The position numbers and the translations under genes are program-made. A stretch of 64,000 bases of DNA from Phaeosaccion multiseriatum. Taxonomy: Eukaryota; Ochrophyta, other classes. Within the stretch, counting starts at the first letter, position 1. Every line of letters starts with the position of its first letter. The stretch lies in NCBI GenBank assembly GCA_965112735.1, contig OZ218957.1, positions 3,100,001 to 3,164,000 of the forward strand, given 5' to 3'. A model generated the notes under the pieces. It saw only the letters and a list, made by a program, of their open reading frames with translations. It did no database searches and was not told the origin of the DNA. Below are positions 29,202 through 39,000 of the stretch, one piece after another.

Positions 29202-30320
29202 CACGAGGTGTTGACGCTTCTGTCTGGGGCCGACGCACAGGCGCAAGAGAGAGGGGCAAGGGCGGGCACGAGGGGGAAGGGGGACAGAAGTGCTACCGAC
29301 TTTAAAGGTCGATACTCGATACTACGGATCGGGGGATCGATTTTTGGAGAAGTTCCAATGAAGTGAACTGAAGGGGGCAGGTGCAGAGAGAGAGAGAGGC
29401 ACGACGAGTAAGAGGGGCAGAAGGAGAGGAGAGGCAGAGGCGCCAACGGCAGAGGGAGAGAAGAGGCACTTGCCCGCAACGGAGCTTAGCGTCTACCGAC
29501 GCCTTTGTGTTGCAGTAAGGAGTGACTCTCGCAGGGGGTCCCTCGGTCCTTCCCCGTGTACCTGTTGGTGGTATGCCCTCTATCCGCAACAGGAGACATT
29601 ACGAGGGGACTTCTCTTGGGTATATTTTGCAGCAGCAGCGGACAAGGAGGGGAAGGGCTCCCTCCCTCTGTCTCTTTTTAAGGGAGGGGCGGCTCCTCTC
29701 TGTGTCGTCGCCTACCTCATGCACCTCAGAGCGAGGTAGATTGAGCTCAGCTTCAAAGCGTCTTAATGATTAGAAAAGGCTGTGTCTTTTCTGAAACTGT
29801 GGACAGAAGGGAGAGAGAGGCAAAGCCAAGGCAAGCACAGTCCTTCTCGGCTCACTCGCCGCCTTTGTCATTGAGGCCATAGATTTGTATTTGTTCAGGA
29901 GGAGAGTCTCTGTCTGTCGAGCACAGCACATCGCCAATGCCAAACCAGACTTACAACCATCCCTGTCAAGATGAATTTTTGTACTTACATGAAAGGATGA
30001 CGCCTTTCGTTCACAGCCACGGAAGAAGTGTCACTATGTTAATGGGGAATCCCGCTATTCCGCCACTGCTGCAGGTGTTCCTGCGGCCCTTCCTGTCCCT
30101 TCCCTTCCCTTCCTTTCCTTTCCTTGCCGCTCCTCCCTCCCCTCCCTACTCCTCAACTGCCGTTCCTTACTTCTTCCCCTCCTATTCCCCCCTCCCCCAC
30201 CCCTGTCTACATGCATCATCATCATCATCATGATCATGATCATGATCATGATCATCATCATCATCATCATCATCATCACCACCACCATCTCCCCTCCACT
30301 CCCCCCCCCCCTCCTCTCCC
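29202..30320. other. Convergent 3' flank with an ATC/ATG microsatellite
   Basis: About 1.1 kb lies between the stop codons of the J-protein gene (+) and the DUF3598-like gene (-). A trinucleotide run of ATC/ATG type with GATCAT insertions is at about 30,212-30,290. The remaining sequence shows no exon, tRNA or conserved element that I can identify. Confidence 0.5.
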
Positions 30321-33164
30321 CTACTCTTCGAAGGGTACCTTAAAGTCTCCGTACTTGTCAACATCGTCGACAAGCACCTCTGTCAACTCAAGCGATTGCA
30401 CTCCTCCATCGTTCCTGCGCGTCTTGCGGTCCGCCTGTTGTGTGGGAGAGTCGCAGCTTTCAGCTTAATATACCACTTTCAGTTTCAATTAAAAATTAAA
30501 AAATCGAATACCAATATCAACATCAATATGAATAATATATCGAACATCAGACAAATATCGACTATGGGACATGACGGTTGAATGCCCATCAAAGCCTCTA
30601 CTTGAGAATAGACAGCCAAGTTCACCCACCCATCCATCCATCCATCCATCCACCCACGCCATCCCACCCATCCATCCATCCACGCCATCCCACCCACCCA
30701 TCCACCTACCCACCCACCCACCCACCCACCCACCCATCCACCCACCCACCCATCCATCCACCCACCCATCCATCTCTCCACCCACCCATCCATCCACCCA
30801 CCTGGAATCGCATTTTGCCAGCGGACCAGTCCATGGACAGCGCGGCCCTCCCGTCCGCCGCCAGAGAGAGCGGAAATGACAGCGTCAGGCCCCCGGCGGC
30901 GTAGAGCGAGTGATATTGCTGCTGGTACTCCGTGCCAGAGGAGGAGGAGGAGGAGGAGGAGGAAACCTCGCCCTCCTTGCTGTCCTTGCTACCCTCGCTG
31001 CTAAGGCACTCCGGAGGGATGTCATAGATGCCCTTACCCGGCACGCCGAAGAGAGTCGCCTCCTCCTCCGGCGAGGGAAGCTCGGACAGCTTCTCCCTGC
31101 CGATGAGCACCCGGTCTAACTGCATGTCCCACGCCACAGCAGTCTCTGCCATTTGTTGTCCCGTCGTCGGCATCGTGTTGATGTTCTCAATGTTGATCTT
31201 TGCATCATCAACACTGCTGCTAGTGCTGCCGGTGACCTTCCCTGTGCCTGTCGGTCTGTAGTGAAAGAGGCATCGTATCCGGGTATCCTCGTCACGTAAG
31301 GCGAGTTCGGTCCACATGCTTCCTGCCTCGGATACGGAGGTCATGGTGTAGGCATTCCCCACCACCTGTTCACAGATGGCAACAGACAGAGAGGCCATAC
31401 GAGGAGCAGCAGCAGGAGCAGCAGCAGCAGCAGGAGGAGGAGGAGGAGGAGGAGGAGGAGGAGGAGGAGGAGGAGGAGGAGGAGGAGGAGGAGGAGGAGG
31501 AGGAGGAGGAGGGCCGCAAGGTGTAGGGGATGGGGGGTGGGTAAGCGAATGAACCCTGCGCCCTCTTCTTCCACAGGCAGGTCGATGGACCAAGAGGCCT
31601 TAGCCCAAGGGATACCCATCCCTCTCCCCGAGCACGCACACGCTGCACGCACACACGCACCTGGGTCCCCAACGCGGGGCGGAAGCTATCTGGGTAGAGG
31701 CTTGAGTGCAGGGCAGGGGGAAAGAGAGAGGAGAGAGACGGGGAGTCGCCACTGCCGCCACGGCCTTCGCTGCTGTCCTCGGACCCGAGCACTTCTTGGC
31801 TGGTCACGAGCATTCGCTTCAGCTCCTTGTCGTGGGCCTCCTGTTTGTTCGAGGAGAGTGGAGGAGAGGGGAGGAGAGGAGAGGAGAGGAGAAAGGAGTG
31901 GAGAGGAGAGGAGCGGAGAGGGGAGAAAAGAAGAGCATAGTGAGCGCCTTTCCTCCAGGGGAAAGAGTAAATCTCTTTCTCCCTCTCTCCTCGCTACTCC
32001 AACGACATGAGACCTCCCGAAGGAAGTGGCGGGGGAGGGATTGGGCATCTATAGCCATACCCGACCGTGTGTCCTGCCTTCCATCTCCGGGAGCAATTTT
32101 ATCCTTTGTGGGCACTCCCACTCTGCACCCAACACGCCTGCACACACACATACATACACATATATACACACACACACACAAACACACAAGCCCGGCACGC
32201 ACGCACCCACGCACTCACCGGCGGCCTGTCGTCCTCACTACCCGTGACGGTCGTTCGGGCGGTGAAGGTTCTACTCGGACTCAGCACTTTGATCAGCTTA
32301 ATGGCGGCGGAGGCCTCGGCATTCGCCTCGAACATGGAAGGCGCCTGCGAGCCTGTGCCGGGCCCATCCCCCCCCCCTTCAAGGCCTGACACAATGAACT
32401 CTTCCCACCGGCCCATCCACTCTCCTCCGTGCTTGTTCTCGAACATGTTGAACTGCCACCTGAGGGGGAGGGGGGGGAGAGAGGGGAGTGAAGTTAGCAG
32501 TCGAATGAACGAACGAGGAGAGCGTGGCAACACGGCTCCTGCTGTGTCCCCCTTTGTCTGTCTGTCTCTCCGTCTGTCTCTCTCGCTCTCTCATCTCATG
32601 GCCGTGAGATGTGCTCCTGTAGAGATCGATAGGGGATGTCAATAGTCACTCTTTGAGGCCCCTCCCTGTTCATCTTATCTCTCTGCCACTGCTACCTACT
32701 GCTACTGTCAATCACGCAGCAGTCGCGCACCTGTCGTTGATCAGTATCTTGCTCATTCGGTACTCCTGCAGCATCTCCTCGTCATCTCCGAACATGGACT
32801 CCTCGTCCTGCACCTCATACGTGTCTGTTTCCACAGTGCTGTAGTCAAAGTCGTCCACAGGCGGCCACGCTGGGACCTCTTTGCCTTCCTCCGTAGATGG
32901 CTCCTCCTCGCCTTCGTCCTCTCCTCGCCCCCCTCCCTCGCCGCTGAACAGAGGTTGCCAGCCTCGACAAGCTGCGGCTGCTGGTAATCGATCTAGCTTC
33001 ACTACCAGCTGAGCAGTAGGAGAGTCAGGCTGGAGAGGGTGCCGCTGTTGCCTCTGCCGCTGTGGGAGGGAGGAGTGGACTGGGGGGATGAAGGTGAAGG
33101 CATCCCCGGCCCTCACGAACGAGAGAAGACAGGCAGCGATCAGAGAGGGCCGACGCATCGACAT
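30321..33164 (-). CDS. Plastid-targeted DUF3598-like protein, 5 exons
   Basis: Exons (minus) are 32731-33164, 32219-32459, 31661-31840, 30800-31375 and 30321-30434. The phases agree, giving 514 residues. The N-terminus [20 protein letters not shown] followed by FTFIPP is a signal peptide ending at an ASAFAP-like Phe, the import signal of complex red-lineage plastids. The start could be Met at 33164 or 33158. The core [20 protein letters not shown] across splice 1, and [10 protein letters not shown] and the end [20 protein letters not shown], resemble DUF3598-type proteins, which are lipocalin-like proteins of plastids and cyanobacteria. A Ser run and acidic low-complexity segments are inserted. 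The biochemical role is unknown. The gene is divergent from the first ankyrin-type gene, 186 bp away. Intron 3 has a GAG run and intron 4 a CCATCCACCCA array. Confidence 0.7.
30625..30799. repeat. CCATCCACCCA minisatellite at the intron donor
   Basis: Tandem CCAT/CCCA tetramers fill the 5' part of DUF3598-like intron 4. The array begins exactly at the donor (minus-strand GTGGGTGG). It is another case of a donor-like sequence expanded into a tetranucleotide array. Confidence 0.85.
31431..31511. repeat. GAG/CTC trinucleotide run in DUF3598-like intron 3
   Basis: An uninterrupted GGA trinucleotide tract on the plus strand, read as CTC/TCC pyrimidines in the sense of the gene. It may serve as the polypyrimidine tract of the intron. 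It generates false Leu or Pro homopolymer reading frames. Confidence 0.9.
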
Positions 33165-33350
33165 ATGTGCACACAGAACAGGGCAGGAAGGCTCACACGA
33201 AGAAAGAGAAAAATTGTTGATTTGCTTGCTTGCTTCTTGGGCCTCGCTGCTTGAAAGAGGATCACAGAATGGACGACCAACCTTCATAGCACAGCACACG
33301 CACACGTCCAAAAATCCCACTTTCCGTCCCTCACAAAGGGGGGTTTCTTC

Positions 33351-34415
33351 ATGGACGGGCGGGACCAGAAGCAGGGTGGGAGGAGGCTCCAGCCCGCTCC
33401 ACCGATCAGCTCCTCAGGGGCGGATGGAGATGGTGGTGGTAGTGCTTCCGCAGCGGCCCCCACCTCATCATGCCTTCCTGCAAGCCAGGGAAGCGACGGT
33501 GAGACCTTCGAGGCTTGTGACCAGGCTCTGGCTCAGACCTTGGTTCTCAGCAAAGTGATGGAGTGTACTGGGCAGGGGTACGACTTCTTCATAGCGGCGG
33601 TGAGCAAGGAGTGGAAGGGGCACTACAGAAGTCTCCATCCGGCCAAGGCGACACTTCACAGGAGGGTGGTGGAGTCCGTGGAGCGTTTGAGCTGGGCCAG
33701 GAAATATGGCTATGAGCTAGATGAGGCGACGTTCGAGAATGCGGCTGAGTATGGAGACGTGCCTATATGCAAGGCTCTTCACAGCATGGACTGTGCCTGG
33801 GACAGGATTGTGTGTAATGCCACTGCGAGGAATGAGAGGCACGGACTAAGCATCCTTCAATGGCTGAGAACGGAGGACCTGCCCAATAAGGAGAGATGCC
33901 CGTGGGATGGAGGGGTGTGTTTCGCAGCAGCTCGGCAGGGGAAGCTGGAGATGCTGGAATGGCTGCTCACGGACGAGGTGAATGTGTTCTTTGACTATGG
34001 ACTGCTGTTAGAATCTATTCGGTCGGGCCATATTCCTGTGATCGAGTGGGTGCTCCACCATCCCAAGGTCAGACCTCAGATGGAGGCGGCAGAACAAAGC
34101 AGCGGGTGGAGACTAGGAGCTGAATGTGCGGCCCAACAAGGCAATCTGCAAGTGCTGCAATGGCTGTACGCAAACGCACAGGAGCTGTGCAAGTGGGATG
34201 AAAAGGTCTGTGGAGACACCGTGTATCACGCCAAGAGCCTCCCTGTTCTGAAATGGCTCCGCTCGGAGGAGGTTATGTGTCCCTGGGACAGGAGGGCATG
34301 TCCACAGTATTGGAAAGACGAATATGGTGAAGCCTGGGATATGCCCCCTGCCGTATTGGAGGAGATGAAGCAGTGGGTGCATGCCAATGGACATCCTTGT
34401 AACTGCCAGGACTGA
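33351..34415 (+). CDS. Ankyrin-type repeat protein with F-box-like N-terminus, copy 1
   Basis: A single exon of 354 residues. After a Gly/Ser/Ala-rich leader, residues about 60-95 (ALAQTLVLSKVMECTGQ, then FFIAAVSKEWKGHY) look like a degenerate F-box. Residues about 100-340 contain diverged ankyrin-type helices with the algal and giant-virus style CPWD spacing: ENAAEYGDVPICKALHSM, ILQWLRTEDLPNKERCPWD, CFAAARQGKLEMLEWLLTDE, ECAAQQGNLQVLQWLYANA, VLKWLRSEEVMCPWDRRACP. It ends with MKQWVHANGHPCNCQD. Such proteins usually mediate protein-protein contacts; an F-box would suggest ubiquitin-ligase substrate recruitment, but this is inference. A close paralogue lies at 36,079 and a decayed copy at 50.4 kb. 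The lack of introns contrasts with its neighbours and fits a rapidly duplicating family. Confidence 0.85.
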   Translation: MDGRDQKQGGRRLQPAPPISSSGADGDGGGSASAAAPTSSCLPASQGSDGETFEACDQALAQTLVLSKVMECTGQGYDFFIAAVSKEWKGHYRSLHPAKATLHRRVVESVERLSWARKYGYELDEATFENAAEYGDVPICKALHSMDCAWDRIVCNATARNERHGLSILQWLRTEDLPNKERCPWDGGVCFAAARQGKLEMLEWLLTDEVNVFFDYGLLLESIRSGHIPVIEWVLHHPKVRPQMEAAEQSSGWRLGAECAAQQGNLQVLQWLYANAQELCKWDEKVCGDTVYHAKSLPVLKWLRSEEVMCPWDRRACPQYWKDEYGEAWDMPPAVLEEMKQWVHANGHPCNCQD

Positions 34416-36078
34416 GTGAACAGGTGCCAACGAAGGGAGAGGGAAATGGTGGCGGTGAGAGGGCGAGAGAGCGACTCCGAGCTGACGTTACTTTGAGGTA
34501 CCCAGTCTGTGTGCTGATCGGATGATCGATCATCTGCCGTCCGTACACGCAAGGGGTAGGGTGCTTGGGTGTAGTAAGAAGGAACGGGAGGTGGAGGTGT
34601 TCATGTAGATTGTAGATCGTACGAGTGTCTAGCCTGCTGCACGGGAAGAGCTCGAGAGGGGAGGGAAGAGATGCGGGGCTTCAAGGGTCTGGGGCAAGCG
34701 GGGGCCCAGCAGGGGTGGAGTGCCGAATACATGTGCAGCATGCACGGAGAGGCTGGGGACAGGGCAGCCACGGCCTAGGCAGAGAGCACGGGATAGGGGG
34801 GGGGTAGGTCCACCAGAGGCAGCGGGCGTCAGGTAGAGTCTAAGAGAGGAGCCGAGGGGGGGAGGGGGATGGCAGCGGATGGGGAAGGGCTCAGTGTCAG
34901 TGCTGTGGATGGAGCCTGCGTGCCTTCTTTCCTCCGCCGCTGCTATGGGGCGGGGCGAGAGGAGAGGAGGCTGCGAAATGGCATAGATCGATTGATTGAT
35001 GTTGATTGACATTGATTGAGAGTGACGTTTTGATTTGGGAGGGAAGGGTGGAGCGCTGTGACGCTGCTGTGACGGGCATCGATTGAATCGAGTAAGGGAG
35101 AGAGAGAGAGTCTGCCACTCCGTACTCACGGTGGCGACGGTGGCTAAGGCCACAAATAAGGCAAAATCACAGGCCCAACTCCGAATGACCAACTTGCCTC
35201 TCGCTCACCCGCACTATGACCCCACGAGGTACCATCTCGTCCCTTTTGGTATGGAACAGCAAGGCGCATTTGGTCCGTCTGCCCAGGTGTTTATTAAAAC
35301 ACTCGCCACCCACATGGCTGGGGGGCACGAACATCTGGACATGAGGGCTTATGCGAGCGCTGTTTGCGTCATTCGGCGGCGATTGGCCGTTGCGCTCCAG
35401 CGGGCCCGACACGAAAGATCGATTCGACACAGGATCCTGGCTGGTATACTTTATTCCGATGGGGAGAACTGACGCATACGACCTCGGGGGCTAAGTTCCC
35501 CGCGGGGCGGTGAGCCATTACTTTTAGACAACCATAGATGGCACTTAAGGGTACCACACTTTTGCTTTCCTCCTGCCTCGCCTCCCCCTTTCACCTTCCT
35601 CTCCTCCACTCTCTCTTCTCCCACTTCTTGCCAACTCCAACCCTCTTCTCTCCTCCTCCTCCCTGCCGAGGGCGCAGCCCGAAGCACCACCTTGTAAGGG
35701 TGTAATATATTCTCCCCGCGCGTGGTTCATTCCCATTTCCATCATTACCCCCCCCCCCCTAAAATCCCTACCCCCCCAAGTAGAAGGTACGAGTGTGGTG
35801 AAGGGTTAAGGCTGGGAGGAGACTGGGAGATGGCGCCGGAGTCCATCATATCCTGCGAACTTGTTGCCTCCTGCTCCTCGGCAAATTCCTAACGGGATCT
35901 CCCCTCCTCACCTCAACTACCCCAACCCCAGGCTCCACTGAACAGAGAACCCCCACCAGAGCTCCATCCATCAGTTCCATACCCTCGATCACCGACCAAC
36001 ATGGGCACATAAAAAAGAAGCAACCAGTCAGAGGGTTGGTCGGTGCAGAATACACTGCGGCGCGGAGGCTGTAAAGGC
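34416..36078. other. Spacer between ankyrin paralogues with a retroelement fragment
   Basis: About 1.66 kb separates the two paralogues. The middle (about 35,100-35,475) is a reverse-transcriptase C-terminal fragment, listed separately. Bases 34,500-35,080 include GATT repeats near 34,990-35,025 and GC-rich unique DNA. Bases 35,480-36,078 are unique with a C run near 35,750. I see no other gene. Confidence 0.5.
35107..35472 (+). mobile_element. Fragment of a non-LTR retrotransposon reverse transcriptase C-terminus
   Basis: The frame reads through an Ala/Lys-rich helix (VATVAKATNKAKSQAQLRM), then PHYDPTRYHLVPFGMEQQGA and FGPSAQVFIKTLATHMAGG, and ends in AVCVIRRRLAVALQRARHE and a stop. The pattern of an Ala/Lys helix, a tyrosine-rich segment, FxPFxxExxGxxGxxAxxFxxxLA and then RRLAVAL-xR is typical of the extreme C-terminus of LINE-type reverse transcriptase polyproteins. 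The catalytic domains are not found upstream, so this is a 5'-truncated remnant, as is usual for LINE insertions. The family resemblance is from memory of the pattern, not from a search. Confidence 0.5.
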
Positions 36079-37119
36079 ATGGACGGGCGGGACCAGAAGA
36101 AGCAGGGCGGGAAGAGGCTCCAGCCGGCTCCACCCATCAGCTCCTCAGGGGCGGATGGAGGTGGTGGTGGTAGTGCTTCCTCAGCGGCTCCTATCTCATC
36201 ATCCCTTGAGATGTTCGAGGCTTGTGACCCGGCCCTGGCCCAGGCCGTGCTGCTCAGCAAAGTACTGGAGTACACTGGTGGGTGGCACGACTTCTTCATA
36301 GCGGCGGTGAGCAAGGAGTGGAAGGGACTCTACAGACATCTCTATCCGGCCAAGACGACGCGGTTCTCGAGTGTGGTGGAGTCCATGGAGCGCTTGAGGT
36401 GGGCCAGGAAGTACGCGGGTGAGCCTGGCGTGATGGTGTTCAGAGCCGCTGCTGAGTACGGAGATTTGCTCATGTGCAAGACTCTTCATCGTATGGCGTG
36501 TGTCTGGGATGAGAGCGTGTGTGTGGCGGCTGCGAGAAACGAGAGGTACGGACTAAACATCCTCCAATGGCTGCGGACGGAGGACTTGCCTTGTAAGGAG
36601 AGGTGCCCATGGAATGTATTTGTGTGTGAGCAAGCAGCTCGACAGGGGAAGGTGGAGATGCTGACGTGGCTGCTCACGGACGAGGTGAAGGCACCTTTTG
36701 ACTCTGGCACTTTACTGGCATCTATTCGTTGCGGGCGTCTTCCTGTGATCGAGTGGGTAGTCCGCCATCCCAAGATCAGAGCTCCGATGGAAAGGGCGTT
36801 TCTAAACAGCGAGTGGAGAGGTGCGGCTGAATGTGCTGCCAGGGAAGGCAATCTGCAAGTGCTGCAATGGCTGCATGCCAACGCACGAGAGCTGTGCGCG
36901 TGGAATGAAAAGCTTTGTCGTGACGCTGTGTTTCACGCCAAGAGCCTCTCTGTTCTGAAATGGCTGCGAGAGGAGGCCGTGTGTCCGTGGGATAGCAGGG
37001 CATGCCCACAGGTCTTGAGAGATATGTATGGTGTTTACTGGAGTATGCCCCCCGCTGCCTTCGAGGAGATGAAGCAGTGGGTGCACGCCAATGGTCACCC
37101 TTGCCCCTGCGACGACTGA
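36079..37119 (+). CDS. Ankyrin-type repeat protein with F-box-like N-terminus, copy 2
   Basis: A single exon of 346 residues, a clear paralogue of the gene at 33,351. It has the same start (MDGRDQKKQGGKRLQPAPPI), the same F-box-like segment (LLSKVLEYTG, FFIAAVSKEWKGLY), the same ankyrin-type modules (ILQWLRTEDLPCKERCPWN, EQAARQGKVEMLTWLLTDE, ECAAREGNLQVLQWLHANA, VCPWDSRACP) and the same end (MKQWVHANGHPCPCDD). An in-frame Met at 36,043 exists. Met at 36,079 is preferred because it aligns with copy 1. Differences cluster at the repeat surfaces (for example GYELDEATF versus AGEPGVMVF), as expected for a diversifying recognition protein. The 3' flank from about 37,203 recurs next to the decayed copy near 50.3 kb. 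Confidence 0.85.
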   Translation: MDGRDQKKQGGKRLQPAPPISSSGADGGGGGSASSAAPISSSLEMFEACDPALAQAVLLSKVLEYTGGWHDFFIAAVSKEWKGLYRHLYPAKTTRFSSVVESMERLRWARKYAGEPGVMVFRAAAEYGDLLMCKTLHRMACVWDESVCVAAARNERYGLNILQWLRTEDLPCKERCPWNVFVCEQAARQGKVEMLTWLLTDEVKAPFDSGTLLASIRCGRLPVIEWVVRHPKIRAPMERAFLNSEWRGAAECAAREGNLQVLQWLHANARELCAWNEKLCRDAVFHAKSLSVLKWLREEAVCPWDSRACPQVLRDMYGVYWSMPPAAFEEMKQWVHANGHPCPCDD

Positions 37120-37202
37120 CGGACAAGCCTTTCGCATCAAGTTTCTTTACACGACCGCACCGAATTTTAGCCATCAGCCCTCGGCCCTTCGCCCTGAGCC
37201 CT

Positions 37203-37270
37203 GAGCCCTGAATCCGGCTGTGCGGCCATGCGGGGCGATCCACACCGACAATCAATACACCTTGCATTCC
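37203..37270 (-). repeat. Dispersed 3'-flank repeat, inverted copy near 50.3 kb
   Basis: The reverse complement of this stretch (containing GGTGTGGATCGCCCC and GCAAGGTGTATTGATTG) recurs at about 50,253-50,332 on the plus strand. Both copies carry neighbouring CCCTGAG-type triplets. Here it lies about 90 bp downstream of ankyrin copy 2. The other copy lies at the same relative position behind the decayed ankyrin gene, so it is part of a segmental duplication. Confidence 0.8.
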
Positions 37271-37762
37271 CCCTTCCTGCGTCTCTATGTACGGCTTTCT
37301 GAGTGATTATTCGTAATCGCGTTTGACGTGGCTTGGAAACCTTGAAACCTTGGGGTCGCCAATCCTTACTGCTGAGTAGCTCCTCCCTGGGTAGCTCGCC
37401 CCCCTGGGTAGCTCGGCCCCCTGGGTATCCCTCCGGCAAGGTGTCCGCAGACATACGCTGTATGGTAGCCAATGGCCGTGATATCTGCTCTGTCCCATGT
37501 GGTGGGGTCGATTTCGCTGTTTCGAAGGAGTCGATTTTTTTCGTTTCGAAGAGATCGGTTCCGGTCATGTAGTCCCTCATTCTCTTCACCCTGGGGCAGT
37601 ACTGTACAGCACAATAATTGTAGGAGCAGAAGAGGGTTGCAGCATGCCCAGCTGTAAGGCACAACGACTTGAGCGTTCTGCTGCCTTCGCCTTTGCGTTG
37701 GCTCGGCCCTCCTCCTCCTCCTCCTGCTTGCACAGATGGCCTTCACCACACACCTCAAGACG

Positions 37763-37892
37763 GTCCACCACGGAACAAACAGGGCGCGCTTATAAGCATC
37801 TGGGGTAAGCGTCCCTTCAGCCCTTCAGTCCACCACGGAACAAACAGGGCGCGCTTATAAGCATCTGGGGTAAGCGTCCCTTCAGCCCTCCA
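37763..37892. repeat. 65-bp tandem duplication (2 copies)
   Basis: Copies at 37,763-37,827 and 37,828-37,892 both begin GTCCACCACGGAACAAACAG and are nearly identical, ending in TTCAGCCCTTCA versus TTCAGCCCTCCA. Each contains GGCGCGCTTATAAGC, a TATA-like core. The function is unknown. Confidence 0.9.
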
Positions 37893-38010
37893 GTCAGCCG
37901 CAGCATGGCCTCTGTCGGTCTGGCCAGCGTAGAGGTTAGTTGAGATACTCAACCCTCCCCCCCCCCCCCCCCAAGCGCACGTAGCAGGAGCAGCACGACA
38001 TTGCTACCCT

Positions 38011-38049
38011 AATACAGCCAAGTACGTCACAATACAGCCAAGTACGTCA
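38011..38049. repeat. 20-bp tandem duplication
   Basis: AATACAGCCAAGTACGTCA occurs twice in direct orientation, 20 bp apart, between the 65-bp duplication and the foldback element. Confidence 0.9.
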
Positions 38050-38465
38050 GGTCCCATCTCGCGCCACCCTCCGTCCCATCTGCAAACTCATAGGGTGGAG
38101 GAAGCTTCACGTGCATGTGGAAGCGGAAACGGTACAATAACGGCAAAGGCAAAAGAGTCCTCCAGCTGGCTCGTGCTTTCCCTTGTTGGCTGACATTCTC
38201 TCCCTTGAGAGTGTGCATGACAGCGGCAGACTGACTCAGACAGACAGACCCCCCCAAACGCACAGGCCTTTCGGCCCACCACTACCGTCGTCAAGCAGCC
38301 GCTCAAGCAATCGGTCAGTCGGTCGGTCGATCGGTCGGTCCGTCGGTCCTCTTCCCTTCATGGTCGGAGGGTTGGGCAGATGCCTCTTCACAGCGCCACA
38401 CACACACCACACCTCACAAGGTGGCGAATCTTCTCAATCAATCACTCACTCACTCCTGAAACGGC

Positions 38466-38867
38466 TCTCCGTTGGCGACGTGGAGTTCCCCGTCTGAATA
38501 CGTGTAAGACTATTTACTCTTATGTGAGTTCGTCGGGGAAGCGGGGGCTCGGAGGGTGGAGGGGAGTGGTTGCCTTCCGGGAAGTTGTGGCCGATTGGTA
38601 GAGTCGGTGCCCTCCTGCGAGGGTGACTGCGTACGGGCTCGCTATCGGGCTTGCTGTCGGTTTCCTTTGGGGCGATAGCGAGCCCTCCTGCGAGCCCGTG
38701 CGCAGTCACGCTCGCAGTAGGGGACTGACTCTCACCAATCGGCCACAACTTCCCGGAAGCTAACCACTCCCCTCCACCCTCCGAGCCCCCGCTTCCCCGA
38801 CGAACTCACATAAGAGTAAATAGTCTTACACGTATTCAGACGGGGAACTCCACGTCGCCAACGGAGA
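38466..38867. repeat. 402-bp foldback (long inverted repeat) element
   Basis: The outer arms 38,466-38,571 and 38,762-38,867 are perfect inverted repeats of 106 bp. Imperfect pairing continues inwards (TTCCGGGAAGTTGTGGCCGA on both arms), leaving a short loop near 38,650-38,670. No transposase frame is present. Termini are TCTCCG/CGGAGA. A similar flank (ACTCACTCCTGAAACGGC) occurs just before the left end (38,448-38,465) and again beyond the right end near 39,000. The structure fits a non-autonomous foldback or MITE-like element, or a long hairpin RNA source. I see no clean short target-site duplication. Confidence 0.85.
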
Positions 38868-39000
38868 TGGCACCGACGATTCCCACGTGGTCTCCCACCG
38901 CAGTACTAAATCGGCTCGACACTGCCTGACTTCCGAGAACGGACGGTCATGTCACCGGAGAAGCTGAGGAGGAGACACACTCACTCACTCACTCACTCAC

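Larger units (their letters stand above)
37120..39000. other. Accessory intergenic region with nested repeats
   Basis: About 1.9 kb without a supported gene. It holds a flank repeat shared with 50.3 kb, a thrice-repeated CCTGGGTAGCTCG-like motif at 37,395-37,425, a 65-bp tandem duplication, a 20-bp tandem duplication, a 402-bp foldback element and a short CTCA run that runs into the stop codon of the iron-ADH-like gene at 39,001. Reading frames here lack start, splice or family support. Confidence 0.6.

Noticed and set aside
30485-30879. Trp-Met-Gly-Gly and Pro-Thr-His-Pro frames
   Set aside because: These are translations of the CCATCCACCCA minisatellite inside an intron of the DUF3598-like gene.
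38600-38740. tRNA gene inside the foldback element
   Set aside because: An A-box-like TGGTAGAGTCGG is present, but a 7-nt anticodon loop, T arm and acceptor stem cannot be built from the surrounding sequence.
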